From: Clostridium gelidum
GTDB lineage: Bacteria; Bacillota; Clostridia; Clostridiales; Clostridiaceae
Direction of reading: 5' to 3'
Assembly: GCF_019977655.1 (NCBI RefSeq)
Contig: NZ_AP024849.1
Span: forward strand, 877,001 to 941,000
DNA length: 64,000 nucleotides
Shown here piece by piece: positions 8,783 through 18,290 of this stretch. A program made the translations under genes and the position numbers. Positions within the stretch are counted from its first letter, which is position 1. Each line of letters opens with the position of its first letter. The notes beneath the pieces were generated by a model. That model was not told the DNA's origin and made no database searches. It was given only the letters and a program-made list of their open reading frames with translations.

Positions 8783-9373
8783 TTGTTATCTATAGAAGAA
8801 ATAAAGGTATATATTAAAGAAAATTTAATTGAAGAACGTTATGCTCATAGTTTAGGCGTTGCAGAAACAGCTAAAAGATTAGCTATATTAAATGGAATAT
8901 CTGAAGAAAAAGCTGAAATTGCAGGTCTTGCACATGATGTGGCTAAAAATTTATCTAAAGCTAGAATGAAAGAAATGATGGAAGAAAATAATATTATGCT
9001 TTCACAAGTAGAAGAAAAAAATCCCAACTTATGGCATAGTATCATTGCACCTATAGAGGCTAAGGAAAAGCTTGGGATTGAGGATGAAGAAATCTTAGAT
9101 GCAATAAGATGGCATACTACAGGAAAAGAAGATATGTCTATTTTAACGAAGATTATATATATTTCAGATATGATAGAACCAAGCAGGAATTTTGATAGCA
9201 TAGAAGACATAAGAAAATTTACATTGGAAGATTTAGATAAGGGAGTATATTATGGATTGACTCATAGTATAGAATTTTTGCTAATTAAGAATTTATTAAT
9301 TGATGAAAACTCTATGAGGGCTAGGAATTATTTTTTATTTGATTCTAAATTTAAGGCACAATCAAAAAAATAA
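8783..9373 (+). CDS. yqeK: HD-domain bis(5'-nucleosyl)-tetraphosphatase, YqeK type
   Basis: 196 aa from a TTG start behind GGAGGG. HD-domain residues are visible: YAHSLGVAETA, GLAHDVAKN, WHSIIAPIEA and AIRWHTTGKEDMS. YqeK proteins hydrolyse Ap4A symmetrically. The last codons (KAQSKK and the stop) lie inside a MITE-like repeat, so the native C-terminus may have been replaced. Follows nadD by 18 nt. Confidence 0.92.
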   Translation: MLSIEEIKVYIKENLIEERYAHSLGVAETAKRLAILNGISEEKAEIAGLAHDVAKNLSKARMKEMMEENNIMLSQVEEKNPNLWHSIIAPIEAKEKLGIEDEEILDAIRWHTTGKEDMSILTKIIYISDMIEPSRNFDSIEDIRKFTLEDLDKGVYYGLTHSIEFLLIKNLLIDENSMRARNYFLFDSKFKAQSKK

Positions 9374-9400
9374 TAAGTCCATTTGCTATTTTCATGTGCC
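9355..9400. repeat. MITE-like element, copy 2 (internally deleted, ends only)
   Basis: Only the two ends of the element remain: GGCACAATCAAAAAAATAA..AAGTCCATTTG joined to CTATTTTCATGTGCC. The element starts within the 3' end of yqeK and supplies its stop codon. Confidence 0.75.
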
Positions 9401-9485
9401 TAAGGAGAATTCTAAAAAATGTGTTTAATTAGAATAAAATTTTAGTGAAATATATTAACTGATTTCAAAGGAAAAGAGGTGACAT

Positions 9486-10781
9486 ATGGGGAGACGCGTT
9501 AATAAGAAAAAGAATAAAAAAGCAATGCTGAATATTTTCAGAAAAGGTGATGACTCTACAAATAAATTTGAAAAATTAGTTTTAGGGGCAATAGCTCTTG
9601 TAATAACGTTTATTATAGTTTCAACAGTATCAGGAATTTCTGCTTTAATGAAAGTAGGAAGTAAATCAATGATAAGCAGCATTGATGTATCCTCAAATGA
9701 ACCTGTAAATATTTTATTACTTGGTATGGATATCGGAGATCCAAAGCAAGTTGATAATGCATCAATTAAACGAACAGATACAATAATGGTGCTAAATTAT
9801 AATCCTACAAATAAGAAGCTTACTGTTGTATCAATTCCAAGAGATACACTTATAAATATCAATGGTAGAAATGCAAAGATAAATGCAGCTTATGCAATTG
9901 GCGGATATTCTAAAATAAAAAGTGAAGCTGAGAATATGCTGGATATAAAAATAAATTATATAGCTAAAATTGATTATAATGCATTCCGAGAAATTATTGA
10001 TGCTCTGGGTGGAATTGAAATGAAAATTGAAAGAAATATGATTTATGATGATGAAGGTCAAAATCTTCATATTAATTTTAAAGTAGGAGAAACTGTAACT
10101 TTAGATGGTAAAAAAGCTGAAGAATTTTTTAGGTGGAGAAAAAATAATGATGGAAGTGGATTTGCTAATGGAGATTTGGATAGAATAGAAAATCAGCAAA
10201 AGTTTATAGCAAAAGTTGTTGATAAGTGTACAAGTCCTCTTATGTTATTTAGAGTTTCAAGTATAATGTCAGCCTTAGGCGACAATATAGAAACTAATAT
10301 GTCATCTACTAAAATTTTGAGTTATGGTTTAAAATTCATGAACATAAAAAAAGAAAATATGATAATGATAACGGCAGCTGGAACACCAAAGACTATAAAT
10401 GGAGAATCATTTTTAATATTTGATAAAAATGCAAATAAAGATATATTATCATCACTTAGTTCAGCTTCTACCACTAAGAATGTTTCTGCTAATAAATCAA
10501 AAGATGAGATTAGAATTAAAATACTAAATGCAACTAAGACTAATGGACTAGCAGCTAAAGCAATGGAAGAGTTAAATAATGCTGGATATACAAAAATTGA
10601 TACAGGAAACATTGAACTTACCGATAAGAGTATATTACTTTCTAATGATAGTGATAAATTAAATACTATTAAGCAAGACTTAAATATTAAAAATAGTGAT
10701 AAAAAAGAAAATAAGGCAGAATATAATGATTACGATGTGATAATAATTTTAGGTAAGGACTTTAAAACCTTTGGGAAATAA
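9486..10781 (+). CDS. LytR-CpsA-Psr (LCP) family protein
   Basis: 431 aa. Basic N-terminus, one membrane segment (~31-55), then the extracellular LCP domain with TDTIMVLNYNP, VSIPRDT and RWRKNNDGSGFANGDLDR. A LytR_C domain follows at ~340-431. LCP proteins attach teichoic acids or other glycopolymers to peptidoglycan. It follows nadD-yqeK as in other clostridia. The rsfS gene that often comes next is absent here. Confidence 0.93.
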   Translation: MGRRVNKKKNKKAMLNIFRKGDDSTNKFEKLVLGAIALVITFIIVSTVSGISALMKVGSKSMISSIDVSSNEPVNILLLGMDIGDPKQVDNASIKRTDTIMVLNYNPTNKKLTVVSIPRDTLININGRNAKINAAYAIGGYSKIKSEAENMLDIKINYIAKIDYNAFREIIDALGGIEMKIERNMIYDDEGQNLHINFKVGETVTLDGKKAEEFFRWRKNNDGSGFANGDLDRIENQQKFIAKVVDKCTSPLMLFRVSSIMSALGDNIETNMSSTKILSYGLKFMNIKKENMIMITAAGTPKTINGESFLIFDKNANKDILSSLSSASTTKNVSANKSKDEIRIKILNATKTNGLAAKAMEELNNAGYTKIDTGNIELTDKSILLSNDSDKLNTIKQDLNIKNSDKKENKAEYNDYDVIIILGKDFKTFGK

Positions 10782-10866
10782 ATTGTGCACATATAAAAAA
10801 AGCGAGAAGTGCAAACAAGAACTTTTCACATATATCATTCAGTTACATGAGGAGTAGATTAATTAA

Positions 10867-11781
10867 ATGAGTATTTTAGAAAATAAAGTTATTAAGATAG
10901 AAGAAGGAACTAAAATAAGAGAATATTTAAAAACTGAGCTTGGATTATCAACAAGATTAATAAGAAGTGCGTCGTTAGATAAAAGAATTTTTGTTAATAA
11001 TGAAGCAGTAAAAATGAATCGTATATTAAATGTTGGAGAAATTATAAAAATTAATTTAGCAAAGGATGAAAGTCAAGATATAGCACCAGAGAAGATGGAT
11101 ATAGATGTAATTTATGAAGATGAAGATATATTAGTAGTTAATAAAAAACCATTTATGGTAGTTCATCCAACTAAAAGTTATCAAAGTGGAACCCTTGCTA
11201 ATGGAGTAATAAATTACTTTATGGAAAGCAACCAAAACTGTATAGTTAGATTAGTTTCTAGATTAGATATGAACACTTCAGGACTTATTATAATTGCTAA
11301 AAATCAATTTGCACATGGAATGTTATCAAAGGAAATGAGTGATAATAAAGTTGAAAAGAGGTATTTAGCAATAGTTCATGGTAATTTAGAAAAAGATTCT
11401 GGAACTATTGATTTACCAATATACAAGCCTGAAGAAATTGAAGATGGAGTTAAAAATGGAATTAGAAGAGTAATAGACGAAAGAGGTCAAAGAAGCATAA
11501 CTCATTATAAAGTCATTGAAAGTTTTAAAAATGCTAGCTTAGTTGAATGTAAGCTTGAAACAGGAAGAACACATCAAATTAGAGTGCATTTAAGTAATAT
11601 GGGGCATCCTATTTATGGAGATACCTTATATGGTTTTGGAGAAGAGGAAGAAGATTTAATAAAGAGGCAAGCGCTTCATGCTTATGCACTAGATTTTAAA
11701 TCTCCAAGGACAGGAGAAATGCTTGAACTTAAGTCAGAACTTCCAGAGGATATGAAAGAATTAATAAATAAGTTAAAATAA
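10867..11781 (+). CDS. RluA-family pseudouridine synthase
   Basis: 304 aa. N-terminal S4-like RNA-binding region (~1-75), then the catalytic domain with SRLDMNTSGL (catalytic Asp), the GRTHQIRVHL motif and GDTLYG. It converts uridine to pseudouridine in rRNA or tRNA; the exact site cannot be told from sequence. GAGGAG precedes ATG 10867, and a terminator follows. Confidence 0.92.
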   Translation: MSILENKVIKIEEGTKIREYLKTELGLSTRLIRSASLDKRIFVNNEAVKMNRILNVGEIIKINLAKDESQDIAPEKMDIDVIYEDEDILVVNKKPFMVVHPTKSYQSGTLANGVINYFMESNQNCIVRLVSRLDMNTSGLIIIAKNQFAHGMLSKEMSDNKVEKRYLAIVHGNLEKDSGTIDLPIYKPEEIEDGVKNGIRRVIDERGQRSITHYKVIESFKNASLVECKLETGRTHQIRVHLSNMGHPIYGDTLYGFGEEEEDLIKRQALHAYALDFKSPRTGEMLELKSELPEDMKELINKLK

Positions 11782-11787
11782 CTATAT

Positions 11788-11828
11788 AAAAGCTCAAGCA
11801 ATTAGGAAAAAATTGCTTGAGCTTTTAT
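11788..11828 (+). terminator. Terminator after the pseudouridine synthase
   Basis: AAAGCTCAAGCAATT and AATTGCTTGAGCTTTT form a 15-bp stem around AGGAAAA, ending in TTTT. Confidence 0.88.
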
Positions 11829-11945
11829 AATTATCTATAATGTTTAAATATATGTGGATAATATCGAAAGAAATTTTAAATATAAGTAGAGGACACAAAA
11901 AATACATATGAGGTTATTATTATGGTTACAAGGAGGGGAAATAAT

Positions 11946-12653
11946 TTGAGTTATAAAGTTTTATTAGTTGAAGATGAAAAAAGAATGCAGGAAATTATTA
12001 AAGATTATTTTGAAGTAAAAGAATGTGAGGTGATTTGTGCCAGCGATGGAATAGAGGCTTTGGAAATATTAGAAAGTAAAAGTTTTGATTTAGTTTTATT
12101 AGATATTATGATGCCTAAGCTTGATGGCTTTTCTGTTTGCGAAAAAATTCGTAAAGACAAAATAGAAAGTTCTATGAATAGCAGTGACATACCTATAATT
12201 TTTATTACAGCAAGAAGTGATGAAGATGATAATCTCTATGGATATAAGCTAGGAGCAGATGATTATATAACAAAGCCATTTTCACTAAAGGTATTGTATG
12301 CTAAATGTAGTTCTGTTATTAAGAGAGCAAAAGGAATTATAGTAGAGGACAAGCTTTATGCTGATGAGATTAGTGTGGATTGTAAAACTCATAGGGTTTA
12401 TATAAATGAAGAGGAAGTTTTGCTGCCCAAAATGGAATATGACTTGCTCTGCTATTTTATTGTGAATAAAAATAGGATTATAGAAAGGGAACAGTTATTA
12501 ATTAAGTTTTGGGGATATGATTTTGATGGAAATGACAGGGTGCTTGATACTCATATTAAGAAGCTTAGAAAAGCTTTGGGAGAGAGTGCTTATCATTTAC
12601 ACACAATTGTAAAAGTTGGATATAAATTTGAGGTGATAAATGATGAAGGCTAA
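11946..12653 (+). CDS. OmpR-family response regulator
   Basis: About 235 aa. Receiver domain with acidic pocket VEDE, phospho-acceptor in LLDIMMPKLDG and the TKPF lysine. C-terminal winged-helix DNA-binding domain with RVLDTHIKKLRKALG. An ATG at 11922 would add 8 residues, but AAGGAGGGG (11930-11937) lies after it and fits the TTG at 11946. The end overlaps the histidine kinase gene, so the two are co-translated. Confidence 0.92.
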   Translation: MSYKVLLVEDEKRMQEIIKDYFEVKECEVICASDGIEALEILESKSFDLVLLDIMMPKLDGFSVCEKIRKDKIESSMNSSDIPIIFITARSDEDDNLYGYKLGADDYITKPFSLKVLYAKCSSVIKRAKGIIVEDKLYADEISVDCKTHRVYINEEEVLLPKMEYDLLCYFIVNKNRIIEREQLLIKFWGYDFDGNDRVLDTHIKKLRKALGESAYHLHTIVKVGYKFEVINDEG

Positions 12654-14412
12654 AACAGCATTTAAAAACATATTTTTAAAGACAGCAGCTATGTTTTTTA
12701 TATTATATTTTATTGTTACTATTGGATTTACAGCAGTATATTATAATTTTAAGGTAAACGAAAGTAAAGGTAAATTTGATAGTATGCTAGACGTATTAGA
12801 AAAGGAAATAAATAAAGAGATACGTGGTATTGAAAATGAAAGATTATCTGAAGGTAGAACAGAGTATTGGACAAAAGATGTAGATAATCAAAATGCATTA
12901 AACAAGGATATATGTGCAATAACAGAATTAAATGGCGATATTACTTATCTTACGTCATCTTTTAGTAAAGAAATGTTTGCAAAAACTTATTTATATGATG
13001 AAAATTTTAAGCTGATAGCTAAATCGAGAGATTTATTAAGAGTTACCAGTTTTGATGAAAAGAAAAAGTCAGATATAGATTATTTAAATATAAATAGATA
13101 TATTGATCTAGATAAGTATTTATCAGAAGATCAAAAAAATGAATTATTTAAAATCTACAATAAGAAAAGCAAATTAAGAGATGATCCAATTAACGTACGA
13201 GGCTTTATTAATGGAGCTGAAATTATACCAGAAGAAATTACAATTGATGAGTCAGAAAGTGGAGATGAAGATACAAAAAGGGAAGATAAAATTAAAACAT
13301 ATAAATTTAATACTCAAGAAGTGGAAGAGGAAGGCTTAAGAAAAATAAATATAAATACTTCTTTTGATTTTAATTGGGAAATTCATCATAATAGAGATAT
13401 TTATAATTCAGATAATAGTAATGATTTATATAGAAAAAACTTTCAAAGATATAATAATTTAAAAGAATATAATGAAGAGGAAATGAGAAGTTTAATCAAT
13501 TCATTCAATGAGAAGGGTGCTAGTACTAAGAGTAATAAAAGTGAAATCTTTGGTAAAGTGGAGTATGACTATATTGATACACTAATTGGGAGCGTAAATA
13601 ATCATAAATATTATTTGCACCTAAAGACAGATTATTATCCATGGGACGATGTATTACCGAAGGCTATGCCATTATATATAATTTCTTTTATTATGGTACT
13701 TGCTATGACATTAATTTTATCGAAAGGCTTATATAAAACCTATGAAAAGCAAGCGGTTTTGGAAAAGAATAGAAGAGAACTTACAAGTGCCATAGCTCAT
13801 GAATTAAAAACTCCTCTTGGAATCATTAGGACATATGGAGAAGGTCTTAAAGAAAAAATAGCTGAAGATAAAAGGGATTATTATCTGGATGTAATAATAG
13901 ATGAAACCTATAAGATGGATACAATGGTGTTAGAAATGTTATATTTATCAAAGCTGGAAGCAAAGGCTTATGAACTTAAAAGAGAAACATTCTGCATAAA
14001 TGATCTTGTAGAAGGAATTATAAAGAAAAATGAAAAATTATTTAATGATAAAAGTATTCAAGTAAATTATATAAACGATAAAAAATATGATGTTGATGCT
14101 GATTATACACGCATTGAGCAAGTAATAAATAATTTGCTTTCTAATGCAATATATCATACAGAGGAAAAGAAAACTATAAATATAAGATTGGATAATGAAA
14201 AATTTACTATTGAAAATCAAGGTGAACATATTCCAAAGGATAAAATAAATCTAATATGGGATGCCTTCTATAGAGTAGATAATTCAAGAGATAGAAGTGA
14301 AAGAAGAACAGGAATTGGGCTGGCAATAGTAAAAAATATTTTACAGCTTCATAATATGGAGTTTGGTGTTGAGAACACAAATATTGGAGTTGAGTTTTGG
14401 TTTAAGATTTAG
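12643..14412 (+). CDS. Membrane sensor histidine kinase
   Basis: 589-590 aa. Two membrane segments (~8-30 and ~342-362) flank a large extracellular sensor of ~310 residues. Then a HisKA box AIAHELKTPLG, the N-box NNLLSNAIYHT and the G-box TGIGLAIVKNI. AGGTGA favours the second ATG (12643) over 12640. Partner of the upstream response regulator. The long acidic sensor region shows no family I recognise; the signal is unknown. Confidence 0.92.
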   Translation: MKAKTAFKNIFLKTAAMFFILYFIVTIGFTAVYYNFKVNESKGKFDSMLDVLEKEINKEIRGIENERLSEGRTEYWTKDVDNQNALNKDICAITELNGDITYLTSSFSKEMFAKTYLYDENFKLIAKSRDLLRVTSFDEKKKSDIDYLNINRYIDLDKYLSEDQKNELFKIYNKKSKLRDDPINVRGFINGAEIIPEEITIDESESGDEDTKREDKIKTYKFNTQEVEEEGLRKININTSFDFNWEIHHNRDIYNSDNSNDLYRKNFQRYNNLKEYNEEEMRSLINSFNEKGASTKSNKSEIFGKVEYDYIDTLIGSVNNHKYYLHLKTDYYPWDDVLPKAMPLYIISFIMVLAMTLILSKGLYKTYEKQAVLEKNRRELTSAIAHELKTPLGIIRTYGEGLKEKIAEDKRDYYLDVIIDETYKMDTMVLEMLYLSKLEAKAYELKRETFCINDLVEGIIKKNEKLFNDKSIQVNYINDKKYDVDADYTRIEQVINNLLSNAIYHTEEKKTINIRLDNEKFTIENQGEHIPKDKINLIWDAFYRVDNSRDRSERRTGIGLAIVKNILQLHNMEFGVENTNIGVEFWFKI

Positions 14413-14420
14413 GTCTGTGA

Positions 14421-14470
14421 AATAAAATAACAAGTCAAGTATAATAAAATACTGACTTGTTATTTTTTTA
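14421..14470. terminator. Bidirectional terminator between kinase and carboxypeptidase
   Basis: AATAACAAGTCA pairs with TGACTTGTTATT around a short AT-rich loop, with T/A runs on both sides, between convergent genes. The stem shares AATAACAAGTC with the MITE-like ends elsewhere in the window, so it may be a captured relic. Confidence 0.82.
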
Positions 14471-14529
14471 ATGCATCTTAGTTAGTTTACCATATAATAG
14501 ATATTACGTCTTATCTGATAATGAAAAGA

Positions 14530-15798
14530 TTATTTTCTAAATTTACTTGATATAAAGTCCTTTAATCCGATTACTCCAGCTTTTATAAATTTCCTTAATC
14601 CAATTAATCCAGCTAAAACTACAACACCAGCACCAATATAAATTGGAAGGTTAGATTCCTCTGATAAAGATTTAATAGAGATTAGAGGTTCATAAGTCCT
14701 AGAAACTCCAGCTGCTAAATCAACCGTTATGAATTCTTTATCATTAACATAAATTGTCCCTTTTAAGATATTATCACCTTTATCAAAAGATTTTTTACTT
14801 AAATCTATCTTTTTTATTTTAAGATCAGAAGAGATTGTATTTTCTTTTCCTTTAGAAACAATATAATCTATATCCTTTAGACTTATAACAGGTATTGTAA
14901 GGTCATTATTTATTTTATACTCTGAAATTTGCTCGTCTTTTTTATAAAGATGTACTAATGAATAATTATCGAAACCATAATTAAAAACAGTTTGCATGTC
15001 ATGAAAATTTTGATCCTTATCAAGAGCATTCAAAAATGAAGCTATAAGCACATGCCCATTTTTTTCAGCAGCAGCAACATAAGTATGATTTGATTTTTCT
15101 GTATATCCATTTTTGCCAGAGATAGCGAATGGATAATAATAACAAGAATTTTTATTAATCATATAGTTTTTATTATTTACACTTATAGGGCTTATACGAT
15201 TATTTTTTAGTGGTATTGTAGCAGATTTAGTAGTAGAAATAGCCATATAATCTTTATTTTTTATAGCTTCCCTTAAAAATAATGCTAAATCATGGGCTGT
15301 TGTTGTATGTTCTGGATCTGGCATTCCACTTGGATTTTTAAAGTTTGTATGTAAGGCTCCGAGTTCTTTGGCTTTATCATTCATAAGTTTAGAAAATTCA
15401 GCTACATTTCCTGATATATGATCAGCTAAAGCATTTGCACAATCGTTATCAGAGTCTAAAAGAAGACCTAAAAGTAAATCATGTACAGTTAATACATCAC
15501 CTTTCAATAGTCCAATAGCAGTACCACCTACTTTTGTAAAGTCTTCCTGAACTGTAACTTCATCATCTAGTTTGCATTTTTCTAAAGTTATAAGTGCAGT
15601 CATTACTTTTGTAGTTGAAGCAGGCTCTAAAACTTTTTCTTCATTTTTCCCATATAATATTTCACCAGTAGAAGCATCAATTAAGACACATCCTTCAGCA
15701 TTAATTTGGGGTTTGGTTGTTTCAGCTTGTACATTAGTACATGTAAAGCAAAATAGAAATAAAAATAATATATTAATAGTTTTTAAAATTCGTCTCAT
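14530..15798 (-). CDS. D-alanyl-D-alanine carboxypeptidase (penicillin-binding protein 5 type, S11)
   Basis: 422 aa from the ATG at 15798, which has GGAG 6 nt upstream; an ATG at 15810 lacks a site. Signal peptide, then the SxxK motif STTK and the SDN motif. The third motif reads KNGYTEK instead of the usual KTGYT. A C-terminal PBP5-like domain and a membrane segment (~385-405) anchor it outside the cell. It trims D-Ala from peptidoglycan side chains; vegetative (DacA) and sporulation (DacF) versions cannot be told apart here. Confidence 0.92.
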   Translation of the reverse strand: MRRILKTINILFLFLFCFTCTNVQAETTKPQINAEGCVLIDASTGEILYGKNEEKVLEPASTTKVMTALITLEKCKLDDEVTVQEDFTKVGGTAIGLLKGDVLTVHDLLLGLLLDSDNDCANALADHISGNVAEFSKLMNDKAKELGALHTNFKNPSGMPDPEHTTTAHDLALFLREAIKNKDYMAISTTKSATIPLKNNRISPISVNNKNYMINKNSCYYYPFAISGKNGYTEKSNHTYVAAAEKNGHVLIASFLNALDKDQNFHDMQTVFNYGFDNYSLVHLYKKDEQISEYKINNDLTIPVISLKDIDYIVSKGKENTISSDLKIKKIDLSKKSFDKGDNILKGTIYVNDKEFITVDLAAGVSRTYEPLISIKSLSEESNLPIYIGAGVVVLAGLIGLRKFIKAGVIGLKDFISSKFRK

Positions 15799-16069
15799 AA
15801 AATTCTCCATACTATATATGTTGCAATATAAATTGTTTGATAAACGTTTGGTCAGTAGTATTAACTATTTTTTACGTACATTTTTTTTCAACATATATAT
15901 CTTAAATATTTTTTCAGTACATTTACAATATATTCTACCAAAAAAAATAGCTTTACGCTATATAAAAAATCATAAAAATTTCAATAATAGTCTAAAATAT
16001 AAAAAACATGGGAATAATATATAGAAGAGAAACTTTAAATTATGCAAAAGTATGCAAGGAGATAAATTC

Positions 16070-16762
16070 GTGATACAAGAATTATTAAAGGATAAGAAAA
16101 AAATAGGAATATTAAGTATATTAGTTATTGTAATAATTGCATTCGGAATTTTATATTTAAAATCTGGATTTAAAGAATTAAAGAAAAATGATAAGGAAAG
16201 TATTTTTGTTGACGATATAGAAAATACTGATAAATCAGCAGTCACATCGAATAATAATATGAAAAATAATAGTAACAGTACAAAGAATAAAGAAGTAACT
16301 GTACCAATAAAAGATAAAAGCATAGTAGTAGAAATTAAAGGTGAAGTAAAAAAACCAGATGTGTATACATTAGATGAAAATGCTATAGTAAAGGAGCTTA
16401 TAGAAGCAGCTGGTGGACTTACTGAAAATGCAGATTTAAACAATATAAATAGAGCAAAAAAATTACAAAATCATGAGTTGGTTTATATTGCAAATAAAAA
16501 TGGTATAAATAAAGAAGGTACAACTAAAAATTCAGAATTAAATACAAGTAACAGTCAAGTGACTTCTAATAATATAGTAAATATAAATACTGCAACAATA
16601 GAACAATTAAAAACATTAAATGGAGTAGGTGACTCAAAGGCTAAGAGTATAATTGAATATAGAGAACAAAGTGGAGGATTTAAATCAATAGAAGATATAA
16701 AAAACGTAAATGGAATTGGAGAAAAGATGTTTGAAAAAATAAAAGAACAAATAGAAATTTAA
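16070..16762 (+). CDS. comEA: ComEA-like helix-hairpin-helix DNA-binding protein
   Basis: About 230 aa. One N-terminal membrane helix, a low-complexity linker, an SLBB domain (VVEIKGEVKKPDVYTLD) and two helix-hairpin-helix motifs (TLNGVGDSKAKSIIEYR, VNGIGEKMFEKI). It binds double-stranded DNA at the cell surface during transformation. The GTG at 16070 has AAGGAG at 8-nt spacing; the ATG at 16052 contains the site itself and is unlikely. comEC is not adjacent. Confidence 0.88.
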   Translation: MIQELLKDKKKIGILSILVIVIIAFGILYLKSGFKELKKNDKESIFVDDIENTDKSAVTSNNNMKNNSNSTKNKEVTVPIKDKSIVVEIKGEVKKPDVYTLDENAIVKELIEAAGGLTENADLNNINRAKKLQNHELVYIANKNGINKEGTTKNSELNTSNSQVTSNNIVNINTATIEQLKTLNGVGDSKAKSIIEYREQSGGFKSIEDIKNVNGIGEKMFEKIKEQIEI

Positions 16763-16983
16763 GACTTTTGCGAGAACTTAGAATAGTTGGAGATAATTGC
16801 ATGAAATCATAAAAAAATATATAATAGATATACATGTTGTGCTAGAGTTAATTATATAAAGTAAATTTTAATTGACTGCTAATATTGAAATAACCACAAA
16901 AGTATAATATTGACACATAATTGTAATACAAAAGTGATAAGATTGTAATATTGATTTGTTGTGTATGAATTAAGGGGGAGAAT

Positions 16984-17679
16984 TTGTTGTCTAAGAAAAT
17001 TATAAGTATTTTAATGAGCTTAATGGTAGCCACTTCATTGATAGGGTGCAAAACTGCAAATGTGAATACAGAAAAGAAAACTAAAACAACAACGGAAGAT
17101 AATGTGGATACTGATGATAAAAATTTAGAAGGAAAATGGGCAAAAAATTATACTATAGAAGAAACACAAAAGCTTTTTAAAGAAAAATTGTCCAAGATGG
17201 AGAATATAACCAAAGAATTAGGGATAAAATATACAAAAGATGAAAAAATAAAAAAGCAAGATACACAATCTATAAATGATAATTCTATATATTATGATAA
17301 TGATAAGCCAGAAGCAAATAAAATTGAAAGTATGTATTTTGGAATGAAGACATATGGAGATAATTTAGAAACTGGAGACATATGCTTAAAATTAAGCTTA
17401 AAATTTGATGGTGAAAATGCTGTAAAAAATAACGACTTTGATTTAGGGAAAACATCTTTTAAGAAGTACATAGAAGCATTTACAGAAGAAACAAATGTAG
17501 ATTATTCTGACATAAATAAAGAAATAATTGAAAAGCTAAAAAATGGAGACAAACAAGTTGAAATAAACAACACAGTAGATGGCTTAAAAGAAGAAATTAT
17601 AGCCACCAAAGAGTTGATTATATATAAATTATCTACGAAAAAATACAAATTTGCAGATGCAGAAATGAGTATGAAGTAG
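16984..17679 (+). CDS. Putative lipoprotein, unknown function
   Basis: About 231 aa from one of two adjacent TTG codons behind GGGGGAG. A hydrophobic signal ends in the lipobox LIGC, followed by a Thr/Asp/Lys-rich linker and a soluble domain rich in Lys and Glu. I do not recognise the domain. It is followed 17 nt later by a membrane protein with the same TTG/ribosome-site layout, so they form a pair. Confidence 0.8.
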   Translation: MLSKKIISILMSLMVATSLIGCKTANVNTEKKTKTTTEDNVDTDDKNLEGKWAKNYTIEETQKLFKEKLSKMENITKELGIKYTKDEKIKKQDTQSINDNSIYYDNDKPEANKIESMYFGMKTYGDNLETGDICLKLSLKFDGENAVKNNDFDLGKTSFKKYIEAFTEETNVDYSDINKEIIEKLKNGDKQVEINNTVDGLKEEIIATKELIIYKLSTKKYKFADAEMSMK

Positions 17680-17696
17680 ATTATAAGGGGGAAAAT

Positions 17697-18146
17697 TTGT
17701 TGGAAAAAGACAATATAAACGAAAATAAAATAAATAGTGAGGTAGAAGAAATGGAAGTTCAAACTTCAAATATAGAAACTACCAAAGTAGAAAACGACAT
17801 TAAAAACGAAACGTTAGATGAAGGTAATACAAATAGTGAACTTCATGGATTAATTAATGGTGAGGATAGTGAGAATAGTGATGATGATATTAATGAAAGT
17901 TCATCTATACAAGTTATTTTAGCTAATGCTCTTGATCAATTATTAATAGTTGCAGCTTCGGCAGTGTTAGTATTATTATGCAGTGTGGTTTTGAAGCTAT
18001 TTGGATATATGTTTACAGAAGGAACAGGATCAGTAGTGTTGGCAGGCGGAATTATATATTTCATCTTAAATTGTATTTATGCTCCAATAATGGAAAATAG
18101 CAATGCAAAAAATACTATTGCAAAAAAGATATTAAATATAAATTAA
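17697..18146 (+). CDS. Small RDD-like membrane protein with acidic N-terminus
   Basis: About 149 aa, TTG start. Residues 1-75 are acidic and probably disordered. The C-terminal half has two membrane segments, and the ending (YAPIMENSNAKNTIAKKIL) resembles an RDD domain with some key Arg/Asp positions changed (NALDQ instead of RxxD). Function unknown. Co-transcribed with the upstream lipoprotein. Confidence 0.7.
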   Translation: MLEKDNINENKINSEVEEMEVQTSNIETTKVENDIKNETLDEGNTNSELHGLINGEDSENSDDDINESSSIQVILANALDQLLIVAASAVLVLLCSVVLKLFGYMFTEGTGSVVLAGGIIYFILNCIYAPIMENSNAKNTIAKKILNIN

Positions 18147-18151
18147 TTAAG

Positions 18152-18189
18152 AATGCACAATTCACAATTTAAAATGTGAATTGTGCATT
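18152..18189. terminator. Perfect 15-bp hairpin after the RDD-like gene
   Basis: AATGCACAATTCACA pairs perfectly with TGTGAATTGTGCATT around an 8-nt AT loop. There is no T-run, so it may be a small dispersed palindrome, but its position fits an operon end. Confidence 0.6.
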
Positions 18190-18290
18190 ATGTATTGACA
18201 GTAAGTTTTTCATGTGCTAAAAAGATAAGAGTATAAGAATGTCAGTCATTATACAAATAAGAAAAAATATGAATACATTAGGAGTAAATA

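Noticed and set aside
10790..10866. Possible small RNA or rsfS remnant between LCP and RluA genes
   Set aside because: Only 85 bp, with no frame or stable hairpin that I could support.
15572..16024. 150-codon plus-strand frame opposite the carboxypeptidase start
   Set aside because: Antisense shadow of the real gene running into AT-rich intergenic DNA.
16911..16940. TTGACA-like promoter before the lipoprotein gene
   Set aside because: No acceptable -10 at 16-18 bp spacing, so not listed as a feature.
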